A stretch of DNA of 64,000 bases from Patiria miniata (Eukaryota > Echinodermata > Asteroidea > Valvatida > Asterinidae). This document shows, piece after piece, positions 12,401 through 24,301 of this stretch. A program made the translations under genes and the position numbers. Location of the stretch: NCBI RefSeq assembly GCF_015706575.1, contig NW_024037054.1:186001-250000 (forward strand), written 5' to 3'. The notes below the pieces were generated by a model. The model did no database searches. It was not told the origin of the DNA and saw only the letters and a program-made list of their open reading frames with translations. Each line of letters starts with the position of its first letter. Position 1 is the stretch's first letter.

Positions 12401-13319
12401 ATGAAAATACCGTATAAAATCACCACACTGACACATGACATCGCGCTTTTGATAAAAACATAGCAGCTTAATTATCGCTGGATTTATTATTTTTCTATGT
12501 TATTGACCTATTAGGCCTATACTGAACAATCACATGTGTATGAGAATCTCTCCGGTTGTTGAGGATAATTTTAATTTTGCTGTTAAAGCCCTGTTACTTT
12601 TATGTATACATGACACCATGTCATGTACAGCGAAAAACTGTATTTATGTAGTTCATATAAAGACAACTTTGTCATATTTTGCTATATTTTTAACGCTGAT
12701 GTACTGTATTCCCACTCCCATGCAGGTGCACTTGACATGATTAGGCCTAAATCTGGACCGATAATATTGCCTTCACTGTGATTTTACGAGTTTATAAAAA
12801 ACACAAAAGAGCGTGTCGCCATTGAAAGACAGTATATGGCAGGGTACCTAGTCTGTCCTGGTGTGTAGAGAAAACCACGTAGTTATAAATTTGAAGGACT
12901 TGTTTGCTTGGGCTAACAGCATTGACAGATCATAAACTAATCGCGTTGTGACAGACAACCTAATCCGCTGATGGAGAACCTGGGCCCTGTCGTTCGAGAC
13001 GTAAATTATTTAAATTCGATGAATGCCAAATCGTAACCTTCACCTATACATCTGACGATGTTGACGATTTGTATACCACGAATCGTGAACTATGACAGAC
13101 TGTAGACCCTAATAGGGTTTCTGTTCAATTTGATAAGAAATGCAGACAATTTACTGACAGTATTTATATCATAATGACCATATAGGTTTCCTTTAGCTTT
13201 ACTTCTTTTTTGACTTAAAACTTGCATTACAATTCCAGTTTCACGTCGTATCATGCATCTGAAATGAAACAAATATGTTGATTTGTTTCCTTTAAGTCTG
13301 GAGTCAGCAATGCAATCCG

Positions 13320-13354
<35 letters not shown>

Positions 13355-16300
13355 AGTATTTATAACGCGCGCTATCTCTGGAATCCATTCAAAGGCGCCG
13401 GTCTATAGATGTAAAGAAAAAAAAACCTCAATTATTTGGTATAGGCCTACATGAATAAATAGCACGAAGTACTGTTTCCTGCCGGTATTTGGCCAGTCCG
13501 TGTATAAACCAGTGAACAGGGTACAGTTTACTCGGTTTTTGTGATGCAGTCAATCGTCCGTGAACCGTCGGTCAATAGGGATTACCTTGTTTTCTACTTG
13601 TGTTGAAGGGTCTATTGTCGCAGTTATATCAAAGCACGGGTACCGGTACCAGAGAATACAAAAAGCTTCACACAAAAAAGTTATCGAGTCAGCCAAAAGG
13701 TCTTCGGTGCGGAAGACTTAACACGAGACATGGACGATCTAGTCAAATACAGTTGCCCTTTTGTGAAGCTGCGCATGTTAGCAAAAGCCTATATATCTTT
13801 ACCGCTGAACGGTCTGTGCATTTTAGTTGACTTTAGATGTAGAATTATACAAACACGAAATATGCCTTAGTCGAAATATATATCCTGCGGAAAAAAAGCT
13901 TCCGCATTAAGGCCCCTAACAAGCACAACTCGCGGGCATGAAGCCGGTGGAGTCACGGACCATTTACCTTGCTGTGAAGACGTTACATCGTAAACTCCCC
14001 GGAAAGAACTTAATTGCCAGCAGAAATCAAGAGATTTCGTCCAGTTTATGTCCAAACTTTCCAGTGCCATGTTTGAAAGGAACGATTCTTGCCTTGAGTA
14101 TACACATTGCTAAATGCCACCATCAACATTATTGTCCATCCACTTTTATGCTGTAAAGAAAATCGGGGATGGAGATCGACATAATTTACAAAACTGTTCA
14201 AGATTGTTTCGTTGTCAGATCTACAAGTTGAGCCGCGGTTTAATTCTGTGACATACCATCGTCCATGAAAATATGATGCAGTGAATTCGTTGTGTCATAT
14301 AGTAACATTGACATTTAAACTATGACCAGCTTTACCCCCTTCTCTCAGACAAAAAAAAATTCTATTTTATACTCCGTTGGTGTGAATTTCCGGAAATGTT
14401 TCTTGTTCTATTTCGAACATGAGCGACGCGGGAGGGGGAGGGAGCAAGGGGAAGGGACGCTTTCCCCTGGAAAAGTATTTAAAAATATGTACATGTATAT
14501 GTATATATTAAGAAAACCAAAAAAAAGGGGAAAAAGAAAGAATAAAAGGAAAAAGAGGTGTGAAGCCATATTTGCTATTAATTTAACACACATTTAACAA
14601 AATGGGCGTCTGCAGGGGTGTCAACGGGGGTGGGATGAGTAAATGTCCGCCGCCCACCCTCGAAAAAATGATAAATTGAGAATATGCTATCGAAAATACA
14701 AGGATTTTTGGGGGGAAATGTGCTTTGCCCCCCCCCCCCCCGGAAAAAATCCCGTCGACGCCCATTAAAATGAAGAATCAACGACTTGCGATGTAAGTGT
14801 ACTAAGCATGTTTGTATATTGGACCTCTGCCTTTACAGTCAAATTACTATAGAGGATCGCCAAGGTTTTAAAAGAAAACCGGTCACTTTAACCACGAAGC
14901 CTGAATAGCCACTATGCCATAATGCCGCCACAAGCAAAGCTCATAAACGTACACCCGCATGTGTTACTATAAAGTTACAATCGGTGATCGTAAGCCACAA
15001 ATAAAGCATAAATCCCCCGGCTCTATTTATTCTCAATAAAAAGGAAACAATAAACAAAAGAATGATAGGGACGTTTGCCATTAACGGCGGTTGGGTTAGG
15101 TTGCAGCTGCATGCAATGACCACGGTCGTCTCCCAGTCCCATTCTAGCCTCCATGCACCAACAGTTGCTATTGAATTAAAATATCTTAGCACCAAATCAA
15201 ACCCTCTGATTCCAAGTTTGCCTTCCTTTCGGAAGCTTATAGCGGTCATAAGTTGCTGAGGAAGCCATTTTGTAACCCTGGCGAGTTATTCTTTCGCGGG
15301 TTTTTTTCATCGGGTGTACTTGCGCTCAACCTGACGATGCATGTTCAATTTCGGAGCAGAAATTAAAATTACAATAAAACATTTCAATCTGCACAAGAAA
15401 TTGAAATTAAATTTTTACCATTCAAACGTCGTGTATGGGAGACGCGTTTTAAGATCACGCACAGACGCAAGCTGCCCAAGCAAGTAACCGCACTTTCAGT
15501 AACAATGTGCAGTGGAGAGCTAGACAAAAAAAATTTAATAGGAAAAAAGTTTTGCGCAAAGTATAGGACCTTTTATATATTTGGTGATTTATCCTGGGCT
15601 GTAACACGTTTAAAAAGTGGAGTGTATCCTTGAGACATAAAAAATAGTTTCGTTTTAATAGCAACTTGAATTGAGTGTAACTGCTGGTCATTCAAATGTC
15701 TGTGTACAAGGTCGCATTACCGCGTCGAGGTAGACAAGTACGATGTTTGAAACAGACCATTAACTTGCAACTATTAACGTTTCCATTGCTTGGTTGGCTA
15801 ATATTCTGAATTCTAGCTCAAGGAGCTAAATGCAGTCATTGTATCAAAAGAATGAATACAGTTGCTTCGGATAGCCATCAACATTGCATACAGTCTTCAT
15901 CTCCCATAATCCATCCATACAGTGCATAGTTGGCGCTGGTTCTGCTGTGTGATTTACGATGTTTGCATTCTTGGCACGCTGTCATAATCTTGAAGTATAT
16001 GGGCCCGGCCTAGCTCTGCTCGTAAACCCCAACGACGGCTCCCCCAAACACCCGTAAATGCACGGGACAGCATGGGGACAGCGAACTCCCTTTTATGATC
16101 AACGACAATAAAATTGTTATTGCAGGAAATCACAGTTATGTAATCATTTTCATCTGTGAGTCGGCGTTTGCATGTCTTTTCGTCCATGAAAGTTAAGCCT
16201 GTAAAGTACAAAAAGGCAGTATGCAGTTCGTTTTATATATGGTGAAATTTGTTGATTCGCTGATGTATCTGTACATACGTAGCCTATTTTCCATATCAGA

Positions 16301-19300
16301 ACAAAAGAGACTTAATGTTGACAAAACACACTTTCACACCGTCATGATTTTGGTTGCTAGGCTATTACTTGAGAAATGCATTAGTCGAAGCCTCTAGTGC
16401 AGCCTGAACCCAACCATGTAAGCGAATCTTCGAGTTGACCGTCAACATGCCCGGAGCCGTACAGCATCATATCATATTCAACATCATATTCACGGAGCAA
16501 GTAAACTACATCGTTGTGACATGCCGATGTAATTACAGGGTTTTTGCGTAGGTTTTTTCCCCAAACGTTTCCCTTTCAAATCTTCAAATTCGTCCAGCAA
16601 AATTTAGTGCAATTCCAATGTTTAATTAGTTTTTCAAACAATTTCATTCAATTTTAGTTTAAGCAAATTAAAACCATGGGCACACATGTTCGTCCCCAGG
16701 AGTATTTGATTGCGTCACGTCTATACGCCGAACAATGTTATTCAAAAAAACATATTCGTCTTATGTCAGACAATTTAATTGCGATTTTGTTCAATATCGT
16801 CATACTTCACTGTGACATCTACATTAGAAGGCGTAATACGCCGCTGATAAGAATAATTTCCCACTTTTTATTTCCTTGATTCTTCTTAGTTTTGTGTTGT
16901 TTCTTTTGATTTTATCTTTTTGGAAATACGTTAGGCTCAGTTTTCGGGAACTAAGGGTCGTCCCGCGTAGAATTTGACATTTCCTTCTTTCATTTTAACA
17001 CTTGTTTTATTCGTTTCAAAATTTTAAAAGTAATATATGTTTTGTTGTTATTGCACTTGTCTTTTGGTAACTGCTCGCTGAGTCTGGTAACTGCTCTCTG
17101 AGTCAAGCCCATCTAGGATTTGGTCTGATAACATCATGCGAACGAATGTGCCGAATTGTGCTCGAGGACACAAGGAATATGCTTCAGCACTCACCAGACC
17201 AATTTACTTAACACGTGTTTTAAATTGATTGACGAATTTGATCTCTGAATGCTGTCATTGGCCTATGGACCTTTTTACTAATAAATTAGTAGTGGCTGAA
17301 TCACGGGCTTATTCAGCTAAATGACGGGCTGATTCCGGGCTAATTAAGCTTAATTCAGCTGAATCACGGGCTTATTCAGCTAAACGGGCTGATGTACGCT
17401 GATATCCGCTGCCACGTGGTACGGTGGCCTGATGAACGGGAGAATATTGTAAAGGGCTTTGAGATTGTTGACACGATTAAAAGCGCTATATCAGCATTAC
17501 AGTTTATTTTTTATTTACTTATCACGTTGACACAAAGACGCCCTGATGTGCATTATTGTGTGTGTTCAGTCACGGACCATGGTCCGTGGTTCAGTACAAC
17601 AACTGAAGCCTCAGTGAAGGGGATGATTGGCCAATTGTAAATGAGGGGTGTATTCCCATCTTTCTGGACATTCACATAAGCCGATGCAAGTGGAAATAAT
17701 GGCAAATAAATTAATATATCGTAAAAAGACATCACCCAAATGCTCGTTAAAAATATTCATTTGATTCAATATTATACAGGTTGACTGCACACCACTGACG
17801 TCGTCAGAATGTCCCAGCAAAGAAACTACTTCTACCGGCGACTGTTGCCTGCAGTGTCCCGCTGGATGGGGCGTCCAGTCGCGCTGTTCAGCAGTCAACA
17901 ACACCATCTGTACGCAGTGTTACAATGACATCACATTTTCATCCGAGCCCAGTCACACTGCTGGCTGCATGCCGTGTAGAAGATGTGCCAGGAATGAATT
18001 CGTCATAAGATCCTGCAATATCACACATGATACCTTGTGCGAGTGTAGGAGGAACTACTTTCATACGGCGGATGGATCTTGTAGTCAGTGTAACACGTGC
18101 CCTCCTGGATTTGGTACAACTGTGGCATGCAATACGTACCAAAACTCGGAATGCGATTTCTGTTCAAATGGGACTTATTCTGACGTGACGAGCGCCACCA
18201 ATGATTGTGTACCTTGCAGTATGTGCCCTGAAGGCACTGTTGTGCTGAATACGTGCACAAGATTTTCAGACACTGTTTGCTCAGGTACATGTCATTTAAG
18301 TTGAAGTGATTCATTAATGTAATAAAACGGTGCTTTTATTTTGGGAGAAAAATATGTCCACATTTCTTAAAACTGCTATGGTGAACTCCTTACCTTGAAA
18401 CGATCTCAGAAACCAAACACAGTCGATATAAATTATAAAGTAGACCTTATATTCTGCCTTTTCTCATCTTGAACGGCAGCCAACGTCGCTAAGGAATGTT
18501 TTATGCACAGAGACATGACGGAGTCAAACAGCATTGCAGGATTAATATTACGTCAACATTTGGTATAGACAAATTGTATAGGCTAGAAGTCCATCTTTGA
18601 TTTCCTTGTAAACAGATGCTATCTATACGTAAATTGTTTTTTTTTAACAAAGATACGAGGCAGTTTGCGAAAGAGTGGATGATATTAAGTGCATTGACAT
18701 AAAAGAATCGTTTTCATCTACAGTGGAAGATTGTTTAAAACCTCTTTGTTTTATTGATACCACAGATAAAGCGTTATCAACAACCGTTGCATACCATCCA
18801 GCCAGTCAAACCCCAGATACGGTTTCACGTGCTATCGACGGTAGATCTCCTAGCATCGTACCCATCTACTGCGCTATCCTGGCTTTCGTTGTTATTGGTC
18901 TTCTCGGATATGTCGTCTTTAAGAGATGGTCTTTTAGAAGAGTAAAGCTGCGATCTCATTCGAAGCAAACAAGGTAATTTAGTTGTGTATGGAGCTCATA
19001 TCACATGCATGTGGCATGGACATGCAGATCTGGTTCAGTGTTTGCATCTGGGTTGCTCCAGATTGCATTTATCTCAATTTCAATTTCAGAAACATTTATT
19101 TCCTTCAAAAGCAGAGAAAATCATTATATTATATATAAAGTAGAATAACTGAAGACGTGATCTTGAGGAGCCGGAGCTTGCAAGGACATGCCATTAAATA
19201 AATCACAATACATTGAAACATGTTAAATACATTGGAAAACAATGAAGATTTCAAAGAAAAAGAAAAATGCTTATTTGACATTGTTCATGTCAGAAAGAGT

Positions 19301-20673
19301 GAGAGTGTTTAGTTTAGCGAAGAGAGGTGCAGTGTGGTCACGAGGATAAGAAAAAATATATGAAGATACTCGTGGATAGTTTCTCATAATATGCTTCCCT
19401 CAGAGGATGAGGAAAAAAAGTATGGTATCGCATAATGCTTCATCGGGGGGAGAGCAAACGTATGATGATACTCGCTCATGGATGACATCGCATAGTATGC
19501 CATTAGCCCTTTGAGATTTATTTACACTCACGATAGGAGGGCGCTAGTTGAAGTGGGTAAACTCTATCTAAATATCTCTAAAAAGCAGTTAGCATCAGAT
19601 CTTCTTTTAAATTTGTTTGCCTTACCCCCTTCCCATGCAGAATTTCTGGTTTCTTCATTATATGGGCAAATAGACCAATCCAAATAATATATTTCAATTA
19701 ACTCGTGTGTTTTATGTGGACATGTGCAGGTCTCCCCCAGGGTCTCCGTCAAAAGTCGACATCGAGAAGGCCTGTTCTGGGAAAAATTCTAGTAAAAAAA
19801 CGACAGCGGATTTTTCGAGTTTAGCATCCGTGAACACTCGGCCGAGCGACCAAACACCTCTAATGGCCGGTAAGTAACTTCTATTTTATCGGTATAATAT
19901 AGAGTTGCTCAACAAATACAATCATGTTTCGAACCGTATACCGCTTTTTAAAAAATAGCAAATAAGAGTATAGCCTACATGTCTGTGGGCGCAACAAACA
20001 AAATGTTTGGAATTTGGTTACGAAACCTGGAATACAAATATATAGCAATATTTCGTTAATTTGTCTATTTTCACGACCCTGATCACTTTTATGTGCTCGA
20101 AGAGTCATCCAAATAAACACATAATATTCAGAAATGCATTATTTTTTAAGGAAACAATCGATTTGATCTCAATAAACAGTCAAAAATTAAAGATGAACTT
20201 GATAAGTAATTTTGTCTTAATGGAATATACTGATGAAGGATACGAAGTTAAGTGATTAGCGAAAAATGCTTTCATTTATTGAGAACGCATTACTAGAATG
20301 AGAAGGCATTTATTGGCCCTGGAGAAATGTCAGTATAGAACAGGTAACTGCATTATGCGTTTCTTTTGCACACTGAACAGTTCCTAGCACAACTTTGTAT
20401 CGAGATCTACCGACAGCAACACGTTCGGAAGTGGAGTCTTTGCTGGGTATCTCCAGGCTGGATAGGCGGGATTGGAGGGGGCTCGCCCACGAGCTGGGAT
20501 TCACTGACAAAGACATCGTACATTTTATCAAAAGTTCTCATGAGGATTTGCCCGTTCATCGGATCTTGACTGTATGGTCTGACGGAGAGGGCGCTGTTGT
20601 CAGCGTTTTGGTAGCTGCTTTACAAAGACTGAACAGGCAGGACGTGCTTAAGAAGTTACCAGTAATTGCATGA
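5843..20673 (+). CDS. NGFR: p75 neurotrophin receptor-like TNFR with death domain (five exons, 438 aa)
   Basis: Join of 5843-5911, 17780-18284, 18664-18973, 19730-19869 and 20381-20673. Every junction has GT/AG and the phases (0,1,2,1) agree, giving 438 residues against 427 for human p75NTR. Order: hydrophobic signal peptide 1-23, four TNFR cysteine-rich domains about 25-191, stalk, transmembrane helix about 256-277 (IVPIYCAILAFVVIGLLGY then FKRW), basic juxtamembrane region, death domain about 349-432. The TM block closely follows mammalian IPVYCSILAAVVVGLVAY…FKRW and the death domain follows LPPAKREEVEKLL. Family knowledge: p75NTR binds (pro)neurotrophins at the plasma membrane and signals to survival or apoptosis. 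The ATG at 5843 is chosen because an N-terminal hydrophobic segment follows at once; the frame stays open upstream to 5624 but without a signal-like start. Exon 1 is 11.9 kb away and is the least certain exon. Confidence 0.85.
6337..6384. repeat. 48-bp near-perfect palindrome without spacer
   Basis: Centred on GAATTC: the 19 bases on each side (AACCATGGAGGAATAAGAA and its complement) match perfectly, and outside them one mismatch is followed by four more matching pairs. It would form a loop-less cruciform. It is followed at 6381-6440 by short direct repeats of ATCAAGCAATC(CTT). Confidence 0.85.
6446..6478. repeat. Poly-C tract followed by CA microsatellite
   Basis: About 18 consecutive C residues followed by a CACACACACACACA run and further CA-rich sequence to about 6496. 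Simple-sequence repeat, likely length-polymorphic and error-prone in assembly. Confidence 0.8.
8185..8509. mobile_element. GGATCC-ended element related to 3946-4333
   Basis: Left end CACGGCGGATCC followed by a G tract, right end GGATCCACCCTTG. The ends are approximately inverted and match the design of the element at 3946-4333, with a G/C homopolymer next to GGATCC. No clean target duplication was found, so the exact ends are uncertain. Confidence 0.45.
8641..8700. repeat. 10-bp tandem repeat (about 6 units)
   Basis: Units of TCTTAATACG/TCTTAATACA repeat in register with a strict 10-bp period, the last one shortened to TCTTAATCG. Ten base pairs is close to one helical turn. Confidence 0.85.
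13321..13353. repeat. AAT trinucleotide microsatellite
   Basis: An uninterrupted ATAATAATAATAAT… run of about 11 units in the first NGFR-like intron. Confidence 0.9.
14601..14766. mobile_element. 166-bp MITE with AATGGGCGTC ends
   Basis: Begins AATGGGCGTC and ends GACGCCCATT, perfect 10-bp inverted repeats. The interior includes GGGGGTGGGATGAG and a 14-base C tract with no open frame worth naming. AT-rich flanks; no definite target duplication. Confidence 0.6.
17280..17390. repeat. Short direct repeats of CACGGGCTTATTCAGCTAA
   Basis: The 19-mer CACGGGCTTATTCAGCTAA occurs twice (about 17302 and 17364), with further GGGCTGATTC/GGGCTAATT variants between. It directly abuts the SINE tail that begins at 17393. 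Confidence 0.6.
17393..17520 (+). mobile_element. SINE 3' fragment (same family as 60885-61127)
   Basis: Shares with the longer copy the ordered blocks GTACGCTGATAT, GCTGCC(a/g)CGTGGT, GTGGCCTGATGAA, GGCTTTGAGATTGT, and TATA(t/a)(c/a)AGCATTACA followed by T-rich sequence. The tRNA-like head and central GTGCCCTTGGGCAAG block are missing, so this is a 5'-truncated copy. Confidence 0.65.
17780..18284 (+). CDS. NGFR: NGFR-like exon 2 (four TNFR cysteine-rich domains)
   Basis: Acceptor ATTATACAG at 17779; donor CAG|GTACAT at 18284/18285; 505 nt, phase 0 to 1. It encodes residues 24-191. The cysteine spacing gives four CRDs: CCLQCPAGWG…CSAVNNTICTQC, then CMPCRRC…CNITHDTLCEC, then CSQCNTCPPGFG…CNTYQNSECDFC, then GTYSDVTSATNDCVPCSMC…CTRFSDTVC. 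‘GTYSD..’ and ‘CTR..D..C’ match the fourth p75NTR domain. Potential N-glycosylation sites include NNT and NIT. Confidence 0.9.
18664..18973 (+). CDS. NGFR: NGFR-like exon 3 (stalk, transmembrane helix)
   Basis: 310 nt, phase 1 to 2. The acceptor GAGGCAG at 18663 is the only nearby AG that restores the frame, with a T-rich tract upstream. Donor AAG|GTAATT at 18973. It encodes a Thr/Ser-rich stalk, the TM segment with a Cys (PIYCAIL) at the position of the mammalian TM cysteine, a conserved small-residue A..xG spacing, then the stop-transfer FKRW and a basic tail. Confidence 0.85.
19730..19869 (+). CDS. NGFR: NGFR-like exon 4 (juxtamembrane cytoplasmic linker)
   Basis: 140 nt between acceptor TGTGCAG (19729) and donor G|GTAAGT (19869/19870), phase 2 to 1. 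It encodes a Ser/Thr/Pro-rich linker (SPPGSPSKVD … SDQTPLMAG). Using the alternative AG 11 bases downstream would shift the frame into an early stop, so this acceptor is preferred. Low complexity makes it less certain than its neighbours. Confidence 0.75.
20381..20673 (+). CDS. NGFR: NGFR-like exon 5 (death domain, stop)
   Basis: Acceptor ACTGAACAG at 20380; the frame then stays open to TGA at 20671. It encodes LYRDLPTATRSEVESLL, WRGLAHELGFTDKDI, DLPVHRILTVWSDGEGA and LVAALQRLNRQDVLKKL, the six-helix death-domain pattern with W…LA.ELG and L…W…L..L. It lines up with the human p75NTR death domain throughout. The protein ends KLPVIA; the Ser-Pro-Val PDZ-type end of mammalian p75NTR is absent. 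Confidence 0.92.
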
Positions 20674-21768
20674 TCTAAACAAATTAAAACATCCAGTTTA
20701 CAAACGATGTTGTATTGTAATTGTAGTATAATGTAAAGTTTGTACAATGTACAGTTAATGCCATGTATCCGTTACCGGTAGTTAAACTGTATAGACTCTC
20801 GAATTTGTTAAAGAGCTCTTGATCACTGCACATCTGCAGGATGCTAAATTTTGACACAGCATTGTGATAGTGATATATTGCGGCAGAAAAGGTGTATTGA
20901 ATCAATGAGCTATTATTCTCGTATATTAAAATATGAGGCGTCAGCTCGCCCCCTTCGCATGCCTAGTCGCCCGCTTTGCGGGAGACTCGCCGCGGAGCGG
21001 GCGATTACCCGTTTCGAGGCTGATCAACTCGTGAACCCATGTCATAGGCCTACCCCGCCCCCGGTTACTTCCTAGCTCCGCGCTTCGTGACCACCATTAT
21101 GGCTCGCTTTCGACGGCTCGAATCCAGCGGCGTAGTATGAGTTACCTTGACTAGCTGAAGAACAAAAAAGTCCTTTTTTCCGCGATTTTGTGCGTATTTA
21201 CCACCTAAACCCTTTCTTTTCGAGGGTGGCTGTTTATTTTAACGTCCGTGGAAAGCGAATAGCGGTAGTCATTGTCTAACATTAACCATGATATAGGTTT
21301 TGAACAGTGCCCCTCGTTCGTTTATTGCTACAGATTGCGCATTTGCATCATCCCAAGACGAAAGTGCTGGAATCGCGAGTGAAGTAATCGAACGCGCTGA
21401 TATAGACGTACCCTTGAAGTAAGAGTTTTAAAGTTCAACCTCTGCAAAGCTCCATTCTATGTGCGTAAGAATAATGGGGGTATAGTTGCGCTTTTCTGCA
21501 TTGTTTAGTTTTGATTCAGACTACACCTTCTTTGAATGGCCCACCCATAATCGACGTGTACCTGGTCATCCTTTACGTCTGAGGACTAGGAACAATGGGT
21601 TACCTGCAGTAACAATAAACCCGAGGACCTGAGCCCAAGTCCTCAGGCTTTCATGTAGTTATGGGACATGTCGAGAAAAGGTCCAAACAATAGGAATAAA
21701 AGAATGGAATAGTAATGGTCCTCAGTAGTATAGTAAGTTTGTAACACCTGACTGCGTGTGGGTGGGTG

Positions 21769-21784
21769 GGTGTGTGTGTGTGTG
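21769..21784. repeat. GT microsatellite
   Basis: GTGTGTGTGTGTGTGA run preceded by GTGGGTGGGTG. A similar GT-rich patch lies at 22085-22120. Confidence 0.8.
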
Positions 21785-22796
21785 AGCTTGTCTTACATAC
21801 GCAGTGTGGACTTCCGAACAAAAGACGTCCACATAATGTAGGTAGCAGCGACGAAGTGTGGACTTGCCCACGTCCACACAGTGTTTCCCCATTTCTGGAA
21901 AACAGGTTTAGAGGCATTTTTGGGTTAGGTTTATCTGTAGCAGAATGAAGAGAAACACTAAAGGGAATCATTGAAAAAAAATTGGGTTGTAAGAGTTTTC
22001 ACAGTTTGAGAAAAATGAGTTTTTCCACTGGTGTTCCTTAACTACACGAAAAGAAAGGAAAGTCCACACTAGGTATGTGAAACAAGTCTGGGTGTGTGTG
22101 TGTGTGCTGGCTGTGTGTGTGTGCTGGAATTTACTACCTTACGGAGACATGAACACAATAGGGAACAAAAGATTGTATACGTCTCCAGAAGAACATTTCT
22201 ATAGATGAATACGTCTCCACAAGAATTTCACGAAATAGATATATGGATTTTACTCAAAAACTAGGAATTTCCAAGGTAGGTTGATTAGTCGCAAATGGAA
22301 GAGTTTTAGAAAAGGGATATTTAGTCCAAATTTCAGCCCAGGAAATTAATTCTGGTTAAAATAAGAGCATTTTGAAACTTCAATTTCAAACTCGAAAACT
22401 TTACTACACGAGAACAAAGAAATGTCTCCACAGGAATACAAATTCCAGAATGGGTGTGTTGGGAGGGGGGTCGTCTCGAAGAGAAGTGATGGTTTTACTT
22501 GGGTAGGACCAAGTCCTATAGGACCATTATATTTCTGGTGTTTTTTAATTTTTAATTTTACAAAGGCTAGGCCTAAGTGTATTGAAGTTATCAAGGTTAT
22601 TACACATGTGCCTACATTGCGGTTTTGAACCTAAATAGTGCTTAACACTGCGTCACAAAGGTCTTATCACGAGAGTGATCCTCTTCCCCTAACAAATACT
22701 TCATCAAAATTTAGAACAAAGATGAAGCAGTGTGTTCAATCTGCCGCAATCGGAGGCACGATGCAGGGTTGTAGGCCCTAATAGCCCTCAGACACG

Positions 22797-22908
22797 GATG
22801 ACGTCACACTTTGTCTACACGTGCGCTTTCCTATGGGAGCCAGGTGTGGACAAGAGCCCCCAACCTCCCATAAGAAGGTACGCCCGCAATCATAGCGTGA
22901 CGTTATTA
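22797..22908. mobile_element. Foldback element with TGACGTCAC ends (copy 1)
   Basis: Left end ATGACGTCACACT and right end AGCGTGACGTTAT are imperfect inverted repeats. The centre holds GGGAGCCAGGTGTGGAC, shared in design with GTAGGAGCCAGGTGGCGTCC in the copy at 36357-36440. No coding capacity. Confidence 0.5.
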
Positions 22909-24283
22909 ATGTCTCAAGTCCATTAAGTCAAACATTGGCTTACCTGGGGCGAAACGCCCCTCCCCTGTTCGAGGCATGTGGAACAATCACCCTAATCCCC
23001 CAAATAATGAGGGGACAATATGCTATAAATTTCAGCTCTTTGTACTTAAAGATGTTCCAGGCACAATAACATAATAATGTAAACTTGTTGACGCGAAGCT
23101 GAACTAGTTTGTGGAGGTAGTATTTAGGGCTATGTGACGTTAAAGCCGTTTTAGGGAGGGGGAGAAATGCTTAAAAAAGAAACGCACCAAGCCTCCAGAT
23201 TTGACAGTGCTTAATGTCCGTTTGATTTCATCATTGTCTATTTAGGTTTTATTCTCTCCATTTTTGTGTTTTGGTGTTAACATTAAATGCAACTTATTTA
23301 TTAGGACGAATGAGAACTTGCACGTTACTCGCATTATATAAAATAAATCAATAAAATTCATGACGTGGGTCACTTTTAACTTGTAAAATATTTGTCCTTA
23401 AGATATTTTTTTTATGTTAACTAGCTTCGCGCGGCACCCGCTAGCTGGGTGGAGCCGTGAAAATTTGTATTGTTTGAAGGTTTTAAAAAGTTGTTAAGCT
23501 ACGATTTCAAAATATCTTGCGTGAACGAAAGCCTAGATATTTTGTGGAAAACGATGAAGAGACAATGGGCGCTGTAATGTCATCCGACAGGCAACTACCT
23601 GGAGGCTTGTGCTTGTGATAAGGCCCAAATTATTTATTATCCCCTCAAGCACATCAGCTTGGGAAAATCCATAATTTTGGGCGATAACTTGACAGATTTA
23701 TCAACGAACATGATGGATTTATCATCGTACAACGTATGGTGTGAATCTTGCAAAATTAATGATAAGTGCGCCCTCGATTGAGGTATTTTTGAGAAGGGGT
23801 CGTTATACAGTCAGGTTCGAAATGAATATTCATAGCTATGAATTCTTACGATCGACGGTTAAAGGTTGTACTAATGTATTACTTTGACCTCAATTAGGAC
23901 GTTGACTCCGAGTGGGGATGGTGAACCTTGGTAAAGCAGCCACATTTTTTTTTTATCATCAACGTTATGTTTTGCGTAATAGCGATATGTTTTGGAGTGT
24001 TTTCATAGAAATAATGTAATATTTAGCTGTTCAAAGTCTGAAAGAATCAAATTTGCCAAAAAAGCAAAAGAAAACAAATAAATCTTTTTTTTTTCACGTG
24101 CCAACCGTGACTTCTGAGGACAGTGAAATCGGAGCATGTATATATTATACACCATTCAAGGACCTGCATATACTGGATGACCGCATAATCAGAGGAACCG
24201 TTGATAACCAAGCCTCTCCATTAACCTTGCACTTGGTGCCCTCCGCAGACTCCTGAGGCCTTTTACAAAAAAAAGTGGCACAC

Positions 24284-24301
24284 AGACAGACAGACAGACA
24301 G
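24284..24301. repeat. CAGA tetranucleotide repeat
   Basis: Five consecutive CAGA-type units in intergenic sequence. Confidence 0.75.

Larger units (their letters stand above)
5912..17779 (+). other. NGFR-like intron 1 (11.9 kb); no further exon seen
   Basis: Bounded by GTAAGT at 5912 and a pyrimidine/ATTATACAG acceptor at 17771-17779. It contains a palindrome (6337-6384), poly-C/CA tract (6446-6478), GGATCC element (8185-8509), 10-bp tandem array (8641-8700), AAT microsatellite (13321-13353), a MITE (14601-14766), the repeated hairpin block at 17280-17390 and a SINE tail (17393-17520). Long stretches (about 9.0-13.3 kb and 14.9-17.2 kb) look single-copy but contain no recognisable coding exon. 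Confidence 0.6.
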
